64,000 nt of DNA, from positions 1,674,001 through 1,738,000 of the forward strand of contig OY781919.1 in NCBI GenBank assembly GCA_963677215.1. Direction: 5' to 3'. The stretch comes from G963676795 sp963677215. GTDB lineage: Bacteria > Desulfobacterota > Desulfuromonadia > Desulfuromonadales > Geopsychrobacteraceae. The translations under genes were made by a program, and so were the position numbers. This document shows, piece after piece, positions 33,998 through 40,994 of this stretch (position 1 is the first letter of the stretch; each line of letters begins with the position of its first letter). The notes under the pieces were generated by a model. It worked only from the letters and a program-made list of their open reading frames with translations. It had not been told where the DNA came from and did not search any database.

Positions 33998-34351
33998 CTA
34001 GCCACGTTTTCTGCACAAGAGGGCGATTATGTTGGTTTCCGAGTGCCGACCCAGTGTTTCCAGAGCCTCAATAGCCGTTTCGGCGTTCTCTTTCGGGCTG
34101 CCGGTCAGGTAGGCGAACAGGAACGAGGCCAGGTCGGCACGGGCTGCAGCCTGTTTCTCCTCGGGGGTGCGCTTTTTCCCTGCTGCCAGCCAGAGTTCGG
34201 CCGAACGCTGTTGGTGATGGCTGATCGCCCTGCTGGTCAGGTTAAGGCGTTTTTCGAGGGGGATGTTCTCTTCGAAAAAGAATGCGGATTGGAGATCTTC
34301 GGGAAAATCTTCCTGGATCAGCTCTGCCAGTCTGAGAAGTCTGTTTTTCAC
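33998..34351 (-). CDS. Hypothetical protein in a three-gene overlapping set
   Basis: A 117-residue soluble, largely helical protein (MKNRLLRLAELIQEDFPEDLQ at the start). I recognise no domain. Its ATG overlaps the stop of the YheU-like gene (ATGA), so it is translationally coupled to it. Confidence 0.6.
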   Translation of the reverse strand: MKNRLLRLAELIQEDFPEDLQSAFFFEENIPLEKRLNLTSRAISHHQQRSAELWLAAGKKRTPEEKQAAARADLASFLFAYLTGSPKENAETAIEALETLGRHSETNIIALLCRKRG

Positions 34352-34584
34352 TTGGCTCTCACCTTGTCAACGGGGATCAGGTTGGTCGATTCGCTCTTTA
34401 AATCATGGACGATACGGATCTTGTTCTCTTTAAGCTGGTCCATAAGCTGTGCAACCTTGTCGTCCAGATTGCAGCCTGACTGGTCCCAGTCCATGCCGTC
34501 CCGGGTGACGAATTCTTCCAGCAGCGCTCGCAAGATAGCTGAATCAAGCTGCTGGAACGGAATTTCAACCAGCTCTTCTGTCAT
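34348..34584 (-). CDS. YheU family protein (UPF0270)
   Basis: A 78-residue protein with the YheU plan: IPFQQLDSAILRALLEEFVTRDGMDW, then DDKVAQLMDQLKENKIRIVHD and the end STNLIPVDKV. The function of YheU proteins is unknown. I chose the Met at 34584, because AGGA lies 7 nt upstream and its ATG overlaps the stop of the GIY-YIG gene in an ATGA; the frame is open to 34599. Confidence 0.78.
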   Translation of the reverse strand: MTEELVEIPFQQLDSAILRALLEEFVTRDGMDWDQSGCNLDDKVAQLMDQLKENKIRIVHDLKSESTNLIPVDKVRAK

Positions 34585-34856
34585 GATTTTTCCTGCCATT
34601 CAATAAGTGTTCTTTTGTCCCGGGCAGATAACCTTTTCAGTTCCGCTTCACGGCAACTGGCGGAGCTGCGGGTGTGACTGCTTTCCAGAAAAACGACACG
34701 CAGCGGTTGGCGGCCGCGAAAATATTTGGCCCCCTGCCCGGTCTCATGCTGAACAAAACGTCTTTGCATGTCGGTTGTTATCCCGGTGTAGAGCGAATCA
34801 TCACTGCACAGAATCATGTACACCTGCCAGTTTGTTTTGTCTGCCGGTTTATTCAT
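34581..34856 (-). CDS. GIY-YIG nuclease superfamily protein (UPF0213, YhbQ-like)
   Basis: A stand-alone GIY-YIG domain (about 91 residues): WQVYMILCSDDSLYTGITTDMQRRFVQHETGQGAKY, with the YxxYTGIT core, Arg and Glu expected at the active site, and RQPLRVVFLE. Starts at 34856, 34883 (MKTAIQ) and 34922 (TTG) are all in frame; none has a strong ribosome binding site and I prefer the shortest because the family begins near it. It heads the overlapping set with the YheU-like and hypothetical genes. Confidence 0.8.
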   Translation of the reverse strand: MNKPADKTNWQVYMILCSDDSLYTGITTDMQRRFVQHETGQGAKYFRGRQPLRVVFLESSHTRSSASCREAELKRLSARDKRTLIEWQEKS

Positions 34857-35081
34857 AGGTCCGGATTGTATAGCAGTTTTCATGGGTCTGGGTATAGCGA
34901 GATCTGATTTTTTAACTACCAAGAATCCTGACTAACCATTGCTCTGTAAATATTTGTAAAGTCTGCAAGATCTTTTGTGGGATTGGTTCAGGTAAAAAGG
35001 ACAATCTGGTATTCTGGATCTGTTTGACGAAGGAATTAACAGTTTGAACGGTTTTTGACATAATTGAGAAGGATTTCTCCG

Positions 35082-36416
35082 ATGAGACGCTTACATCTAT
35101 TTTTCTGGGGTTCGTTGGTTATCATCACAGTCCTGTGGATGCTGGCCGACAGCTTTACCCCTGATCCATTGACCTATTTCTCCTTTCGTTTTGTCTTTGT
35201 TCAGTATACCGGGATTATCGCTACAGCCGTGATGAGTCTCAGCCTGCTGCTGGCGGTCCGGCCGGGTTGGCTGGAGCCTCATCTTGACGGACTGGACAAG
35301 ATCTATCGGCTGCATAAATGGCTGGGAATTTCAGCTCTGTTTTTTTCCTTACTCCACTGGTGGTGGAGCAGCGGGACCAAATGGCTGGTCGGACTCGGAC
35401 TGCTGGAAAGGCCACAACGGACGCGCGGCGCTCAGGAAACCCTGAGCTGGTTCCTGACCTTTATCAACAGCCAGCGCGGTTTCTCGGAGGCGGTCGGCGA
35501 GTGGGCTTTTTACCTGATGTTGATTCTGATTGTGTTGGCGCTGGTCAAGCTGTTCCCCTATCACTGGTTCAAAAAGACTCACAAGTGGCTGGCCCTGATC
35601 TATTTGCCGATTGTTTATCACTCGGTGATTCTAACCAAAGTTGACTATTGGGCCCAGCCGATCGGTTGGTTGTCCGCCCTGCTGATGATCGTTGGCACCT
35701 GGTCGGCGATCCTGATTCTGCTGGGGCGGGTCGGGAAGCGAAAAATTGTCAGCGGCGAAATCATTTCGGTCAATCAATATGTAAATCTGGGTATCCTTGA
35801 GACCCGGATCCTGGTTGATTCCGGCTGGCCGGGACATAGCGCAGGGCAGTTTGCTTTTGTCACCTTTGATAAACGCGAAGGCGCACACCCGTTCACGATT
35901 GCCTCAGCCTGGAATCCGGTCGACAAAGCGATCATGATCATCAGCAAGGAGCTGGGCGATTATACCAATCGCCTGCGTAACGAGGTCAAAATCGGCGACA
36001 GAGTCGCTCTCGAAGGCCCTTACGGCTGTTTCGATTTTAGCGATGAACAGCCACGCCAGGTCTGGGTCGGTGCGGGAATCGGGATTACTCCGTTTATCGC
36101 CCGCCTTAAACAGTTGGCTATCGCGGGGGATAAACGGCCGATCGATCTTTTCCATTCGTCAAAGGAATATGAAGTAACGGCTCTGGAACGTCTGAAATCT
36201 CTCGCCGAAGCAGCCGGTGTCAAGCTGCATATCATGATCGATGACCGAGACGGTTTCTTGAACGCGGAAATCATCCGCAGCAAGGTTCCCGACTGGAAAA
36301 CGTCTAGTTTCTGGTTCTGTGGCCCACCCAAATTTGGCCAGAAGCTCAGAGCTGATTTTGTTGGGCAGGGAATGTCCTCAAAACACTTTCATCAGGAGCT
36401 GTTTCATTTCCGTTAA
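35082..36416 (+). CDS. Ferric-reductase-like transmembrane flavoprotein oxidoreductase
   Basis: About 444 residues. The N-terminal half has six membrane helices with conserved histidines (HKWLGISALFFSLLHWWW, HKWLALIYLPIVYH) of the ferric reductase/NOX-like haem domain. The C-terminal half is an FNR-type module: FAD motif HPFTIAS, nucleotide site ALEGPYGCFDF and GAGIGITPFIARL, and the C-terminal FWFCGPPKFG. It would move electrons from NAD(P)H across the membrane; the acceptor is unknown. The Met at 35082 has AAGGA upstream; a TTG at 35064 is in frame. Confidence 0.83.
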   Translation: MRRLHLFFWGSLVIITVLWMLADSFTPDPLTYFSFRFVFVQYTGIIATAVMSLSLLLAVRPGWLEPHLDGLDKIYRLHKWLGISALFFSLLHWWWSSGTKWLVGLGLLERPQRTRGAQETLSWFLTFINSQRGFSEAVGEWAFYLMLILIVLALVKLFPYHWFKKTHKWLALIYLPIVYHSVILTKVDYWAQPIGWLSALLMIVGTWSAILILLGRVGKRKIVSGEIISVNQYVNLGILETRILVDSGWPGHSAGQFAFVTFDKREGAHPFTIASAWNPVDKAIMIISKELGDYTNRLRNEVKIGDRVALEGPYGCFDFSDEQPRQVWVGAGIGITPFIARLKQLAIAGDKRPIDLFHSSKEYEVTALERLKSLAEAAGVKLHIMIDDRDGFLNAEIIRSKVPDWKTSSFWFCGPPKFGQKLRADFVGQGMSSKHFHQELFHFR

Positions 36417-36453
36417 GGTTGAATTTTTCGGGCATATTATAATGGGATAATAA

Positions 36454-36496
36454 AGGCCAGTCCCCACTTTTGGAGACTGGCCTCGCTTTGTTTTTT
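36454..36496 (+). terminator. Rho-independent terminator
   Basis: AGGCCAGTC (36454-36462) and GACTGGCCT (36475-36483), followed by TCGCTTTGTTTTTT. Confidence 0.82.
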
Positions 36497-36878
36497 AGAT
36501 TACGATCATCCCCAGGTTGACTGAATTTTCCAGGTTGGCCTTCCTGCCTCGCTTGCCTTTTATCTCGATGGCGTATTCTCCGGGATCCAGGGCATCAAAC
36601 TTGAAATCACTGAAATACTCGGTGGTTTGCGTGCTGCTGACCGTTTTCCACTTGAGGGTGACCTCAATCCCTTCTGCGCACTCCTTGTCCTTGAGTAGAT
36701 CTCCTGCGATGACGGTTTTTTCAACGCGATAGAGATTCTTGCAGAAAACGTTCGTTTTGCTGCTCAACTGAGGGAGGCAGTTTTCAAGCTTTTCGTCCTT
36801 GTTCTTCTTGTCCATCTCGGCGGTTTCAAGGTGGAAATCCTTCATCGCCTCAGTCGGGCAGCTGTGGATGCAGATCAA
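36495..36878 (-). pseudogene. C-terminal remnant of a 4Fe-4S ferredoxin-domain oxidoreductase subunit
   Basis: About 127 codons. It begins with ICIHSCPTEAM, which looks like the last Cys-x3-Cys-Pro of a 4Fe-4S motif, but the preceding cysteines and the first cluster domain are absent: no upstream frame carries them. Then comes NCLPQLSSKTNVFCKNLYR and a Cna-B-like beta domain (YFSDFKFDALDPGEYAIEIKG). This combination resembles the C-terminus of FdnH/PhsB-type electron-transfer subunits. The only start is a TTG. It may have served the molybdopterin enzyme encoded upstream on the same strand. Confidence 0.5.
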
Positions 36879-37050
36879 CCTTATCTTCCTGTAGGTTGAT
36901 TCTCTGTGATGGGGCCTCAGGGCGCTTTTTCATTTTTCTTCCAAAATTTTTGCACTTTTTTTGTGTAGTTTGCTTTCTATAGCTAGTGCCCAGCCGGAAA
37001 ACTCGGACGGCGCACAGCAAGTTTTCATCCATACAGATACGGAGCAGGTC

Positions 37051-37584
37051 ATGAAAAGAATAATTCTGACAGTAATGTTTTTGACACTGACAAGCGGAGC
37101 TGCATTCGCAGCTTCTGGGGCTGGGATGATGTCGTGCCCTGAGGGAACTGCAATGCGACAGCCCCCCGCTCCCCACGGGGAAAAAGACAAGGGCCCTGAC
37201 GGTCCGGACATGGCAGTTACGCCTCTGCAGTTGAGCGAAGAGCAGCAACAGCAATTTTTCGAGATTGCCGATAAAGAACGCAGAGAGCTCAGGGGCTTGA
37301 GCTATAAAGCAGAAAATATTATGGACGATATCCATAAAATGGAACGTGCTGAGGAGATTGATTTCGCTGCCTATGAAAAGCTGGTCAAGCAGGCGATGAC
37401 ACTTGAAGCTGAAAAGCTTGTTGTCAGGGCTCGGACCCATGCGGCTATTCGGGCGATTCTCAGCGAGGAGCAGCTTCTGTTTTTCCCTCCTTTCAGAGGT
37501 CTGCCGGAAGCTGGTCACGGAATTATGAGGTCACCTCAGGAGCCACGGGGCCCGCAGGGGCGTCCTGTATTGCCTGGTGGTTGA
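37051..37584 (+). CDS. Periplasmic Spy/CpxP-like (LTXXQ) protein
   Basis: A 177-residue exported protein: signal peptide (cleavage near AFA-ASG), a proline-rich region, then helices with LTxxQ-like repeats (LQLSEEQQQQFFEIADKERREL and RAILSEEQLLFFPPF). Such proteins act as periplasmic chaperones or metal-stress sensors (Spy, CpxP, ZraP). GGAGCAGG precedes the ATG. It sits alone on the plus strand between minus-strand oxidoreductase genes. Confidence 0.68.
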   Translation: MKRIILTVMFLTLTSGAAFAASGAGMMSCPEGTAMRQPPAPHGEKDKGPDGPDMAVTPLQLSEEQQQQFFEIADKERRELRGLSYKAENIMDDIHKMERAEEIDFAAYEKLVKQAMTLEAEKLVVRARTHAAIRAILSEEQLLFFPPFRGLPEAGHGIMRSPQEPRGPQGRPVLPGG

Positions 37585-37710
37585 GTCCTGGACCATGTCC
37601 TGAAAGCTGAACAGGATGCCCTGGGTGAGTTCGTAGATCTTTATGAGTTTCTTTCTTAAGTTCGAGAATTGGCCCTGAGACAAGGCCTTTTTGGTCAGAA
37701 GCCCGTTTGG

Positions 37711-38895
37711 CTATGAGGGCTGGGCAATGCCTCTTTCTTTTCCGTTTTGAACAATGCCCCATAGCAGGGCCGCTCCCCCCATGACAATAAAGAGCAGTGC
37801 CGCGACAATGAAGGCATACTTGTTCATGTCGGAGCCGATCATCCGAGCCAGAGGTGAGATGAGGTAGGGATTGGCAAAAGAACCTACGTTCTGGCCCATG
37901 ACCACAATCGACATGGCTAGTGGGACTGTTGCGGGACTGACTGACAGGGAGGTTCCCATCATGATGCTGGCAAAGACGATGGTGACTGTTGCACCATAGA
38001 GAAAGCTGCCGCAATAGAGGGTGGGCAGGTTGGGAGATAAGGCGATGACGATAAAGGAGGCTGTGCCTAGAAACAGGCCGATGCTCAAAGCGAGATGGCC
38101 CACCAGCTCGACCAGCCTGCCGTAGAGAAACCCCATGACAACACCACCGATGGCAAAAATCATCGTCGCCTGGCCGGCCTGACCGGCACTGCCAAGTTGA
38201 TGATCTGTCATGTAGAAGGCCACGAAGTTGGCCAGGGTCATGGCACCGATAAAAAAGATCAGCGTGGTGATGGTCCAACCCCAGGCCGCAGGGGTGAGTT
38301 TCGGCTTCTCTTCAACCTCTGTGTTATCTGAGGTGCGGGCTGGAGCTTTATTGGGTAAAAAAATCGTTACGCAGATCAGGACAATCAGAGCAAAACCGTG
38401 GACATAGAAGGTGATATTCCAGCCGATCAGTGCGAGGTAGCCGCTGACAAAAAACATGAAGGCGCACCCGAGCATTTGTGCTGAAGAAAGTTGCCCCATG
38501 ACCTTGGTCCGCTCATTGCCGGAAAAATATTCGGCTACGAGGGCCGAGGAGAGGACCTGGGTGATAGCGATGCCGATGCCGAGAATGGCCCGGCAGACGA
38601 GGATCAGTTTAAATGATTCAAGAAAGGCGGGCGCCATCCCTCCGACCAGAAAACAGACGATGCCGAATTGGACCAGATATTTTTTCGATATATATTCATC
38701 AAGTTTACCGATGATCGGGTTGACGAAGATGATAACGATGCATGGCAGGGTGATCAGTAACTGGATGGATGTCTGGCTGACGTTACTGAAATGTTTGGCT
38801 ATTTCAGCGAGTCCGCTGGCGATTCCGACAACTCCCATCAACAGTGTGCCGATGCTGAGAATTGCGATACGGGTGGTGTTCTGTACCTGGTTCAT
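37711..38895 (-). CDS. MFS transporter
   Basis: A 394-residue protein with 12 predicted helices and MFS features (NPIIGKLDEYISKKYLVQFG loop 2-3 motif, FLPNKAPARTSDNTEVEEKPK central loop). The substrate is unknown. It follows the molybdopterin oxidoreductase gene at a distance of about 200 bp on the same strand; a link such as substrate uptake is possible but not shown. Confidence 0.78.
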   Translation of the reverse strand: MNQVQNTTRIAILSIGTLLMGVVGIASGLAEIAKHFSNVSQTSIQLLITLPCIVIIFVNPIIGKLDEYISKKYLVQFGIVCFLVGGMAPAFLESFKLILVCRAILGIGIAITQVLSSALVAEYFSGNERTKVMGQLSSAQMLGCAFMFFVSGYLALIGWNITFYVHGFALIVLICVTIFLPNKAPARTSDNTEVEEKPKLTPAAWGWTITTLIFFIGAMTLANFVAFYMTDHQLGSAGQAGQATMIFAIGGVVMGFLYGRLVELVGHLALSIGLFLGTASFIVIALSPNLPTLYCGSFLYGATVTIVFASIMMGTSLSVSPATVPLAMSIVVMGQNVGSFANPYLISPLARMIGSDMNKYAFIVAALLFIVMGGAALLWGIVQNGKERGIAQPS

Positions 38896-39101
38896 GGTGA
38901 TTCCGAAAGAAAGAAGTCATAGGATAATATGCTAAAGTCATATAGACGACTATCTTACCTGGGGGCTTGGGATTTTGATAGTTAATTTGCTTTAGTGTAG
39001 CCAGAGAATCGTTTTGATGCCCTCTGAGGGCAGAAATTGACTGCGTTTGAGGCGCAGAGTTCTGGGTCATAGGAACCAGAGTCTTTCCCCGGAGAGCGAC
39101 T

Positions 39102-40781
39102 TCAGGGTTGGGAGGCTAATGCTTCCAGGGTGACTCGGGCAGCGTAATAAGCCAGCCCATCACCCGAGTCGGTAAGCAGGGGTGGGACTGCGCTGTTGGC
39201 CTGTCCCCACTTCATCGGGATGTTTTTCCAGCACATCAAGGTGCCCGGGGCGATATTTGTCGTTATGACGGTCTCGGCAACGAAGCTCCCGGTCGCGCCG
39301 GTTATCCGGACCTCCTCCCCCTGCTGAAGGGCAAGTTTCTGAGCTTCAGCGGGGTGGATATGAACCGTCTGGAGCCCCACTTCCATGCCTGGCAGGATCT
39401 GGGAGTTCAGGTAGCTTATATGCGATGAGGTCAGTAGCTGAAAGCCTTCAGACTGATCCGGCATGGCCAGTTCCAGCTGTCCGGTTCGGTAGTGACGTTC
39501 TGGAAGCTCGATCCGTTTTAACTGCGTCTGGGGCTTCAGCGGGAAGTTCAGCTTGAGAATGTCTGCCAGGTGGGTCGCGGCCGCAAGATCAGACAATTCC
39601 ATTGTCAGCCGTTCTCTCTGGAAATGATGCGGGAAGAAATAGCTGCCCATGAAATCGTCCTGGGCGAACATGCCGCCGACCTTGAGAAAAAAGTCCGCAT
39701 GGCAGCTTGTTTCATCCAGACCTGTGCCGATCACCAGGCTCGGCGTTTTTTGCAAGGCCTGGTGCCAGAGCGCTGAATCCGGAAAGGTCATGGCCGGGTT
39801 GGCGGCCACGCAGACGAACAGGTCGAAGTCGCCGTTGGCTAGCTGGGAAGCGATGCGGTCGATATGGACATAACCGGCAAACGACGCCTGGGGCTTTTCC
39901 CACAGCCGTTTCGATCCGTGGGTCCAGAACAGCAGGTCCTTGCTGCCGGTCTTGACCGCCAGACGGTTGATCCAGCGAAAGGCATTCATGCCGTTTTGCT
40001 GGCGTTGCAGACCGGATCCCTGGATGTGGGCCACCCTGCTGCTTTTCAGGAGGTCCAGCAGCAGGTCAAGGTCTTCTCTGCTGATACCGCACAGATTGAG
40101 CAGCCGGTCCGGGTCGTGGCCGTCCTCAAGCCCCAGAGCGCTGAGCAGGGCACAGGCGAGCAGGCCGTCGCAGCCGGGTCTGATCTGGATGTAATGGTCG
40201 GCCAGTTCGGCCGTCGGTGCCCGGAACGGGTCGATGTAGATCAGCTGCTTGCCCTGTTTTTTGAGCTGCTTGAGGTAGGCGTAAAGGTGCGGGCTGGTCG
40301 CCTTGGCGTTTTTGCCGTAGAGGATGATGGCTTCCGACTTTGCCAGCTCAGTGACATCCGGATTGGCGAGAACTCCGAAATCGGCCTGATGGGCGGCACT
40401 GCCGGTGTCGTCGCAAGGACCGCCGCTGGCTCCCTGGCAGTTGGGAAAGGCCGAGAACAACAGGTCCCAGCAGGCCATGTTGTAGCTCAGGCTGCCCGAA
40501 CCGCGCAGATAGAGGATCTTTTTATCCCGGAAAGCGGTCAGATACTCAGTCAGCGCATGCAGCGTCTCGGCAGCGTTGGAAAATGTCAGTTTGTGTCCAT
40601 TGCTCGTTTGCCAGGACCTTTCTCCGTTGTTGATCTCACGTTCGATGAAGGTTCGAAATTTCTGGCAGACAAAGCCGGGCGAGGACCAGTCCTGGGCCAG
40701 CCCCTGGTAGCGGCAGGGGGAGATCGATGTGAAACTGACACCGCAGAGGTCGGGACAATCTTTGCTGCAGAAAAAATTCAT
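39102..40781 (-). CDS. Molybdopterin oxidoreductase family protein, short form
   Basis: A 559-residue DMSO-reductase-superfamily protein. The N-terminus has a 4Fe-4S site with Cys 5, 9, 13 and 39 (CSKDCPDLCG...GFVCQKF). The Mo/W-bis-MGD body follows (KILYLRGSGSLSYNMACWDLLFSAF, GGPCDDTGSAAHQADFG, IILYGKNAKATSPH, IYIDPFRAPTAELADHYIQIRPGCDG) and a C-terminal MGD-binding domain (HIHPAEAQKLALQQGEEVRI). It is shorter than formate or nitrate reductases; the Cys in GGPC could be the metal ligand, but I cannot be sure. No signal peptide. AGGA lies 7 nt upstream. The substrate is unknown. Confidence 0.75.
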   Translation of the reverse strand: MNFFCSKDCPDLCGVSFTSISPCRYQGLAQDWSSPGFVCQKFRTFIEREINNGERSWQTSNGHKLTFSNAAETLHALTEYLTAFRDKKILYLRGSGSLSYNMACWDLLFSAFPNCQGASGGPCDDTGSAAHQADFGVLANPDVTELAKSEAIILYGKNAKATSPHLYAYLKQLKKQGKQLIYIDPFRAPTAELADHYIQIRPGCDGLLACALLSALGLEDGHDPDRLLNLCGISREDLDLLLDLLKSSRVAHIQGSGLQRQQNGMNAFRWINRLAVKTGSKDLLFWTHGSKRLWEKPQASFAGYVHIDRIASQLANGDFDLFVCVAANPAMTFPDSALWHQALQKTPSLVIGTGLDETSCHADFFLKVGGMFAQDDFMGSYFFPHHFQRERLTMELSDLAAATHLADILKLNFPLKPQTQLKRIELPERHYRTGQLELAMPDQSEGFQLLTSSHISYLNSQILPGMEVGLQTVHIHPAEAQKLALQQGEEVRITGATGSFVAETVITTNIAPGTLMCWKNIPMKWGQANSAVPPLLTDSGDGLAYYAARVTLEALASQP

Positions 40782-40936
40782 CTTTCATCCTGTCAATCCA
40801 AGGTGCCCGAACGAACTGTCGCGCTCTTGTCAAAATCCTGTCATCACGCTTTAAAACGTCCCCATTCTACCCTGAATCCGCTTTTCTGTCTCGTGAAAGA
40901 CCAGGAAAAACAGCTTGTTAATCAGGGTTTAATGTT

Positions 40937-40953
40937 TTGGCGCGATTCTCGCT
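40937..40953 (+). promoter_or_regulatory. Sigma-54-like promoter of the flagellar cluster
   Basis: TTGGCGCG-ATTC-TCGCT fits the -24/-12 consensus TTGGCACG-N4-TTGCW with two differences; GG and GC are 10 bp apart. It lies 41 bp upstream of the TPR gene that opens the cluster. Confidence 0.55.
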
Positions 40954-40994
40954 TAAAAGAAATCTGGATTGTTGTGCTAACTGTGGAGGCCTTG

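Noticed and set aside
39864..40994. Long N-terminal extension of the TPR protein frame
   Set aside because: It is antisense to the well-supported molybdopterin oxidoreductase gene; signal peptide and ribosome binding site both mark 40995 as the start.
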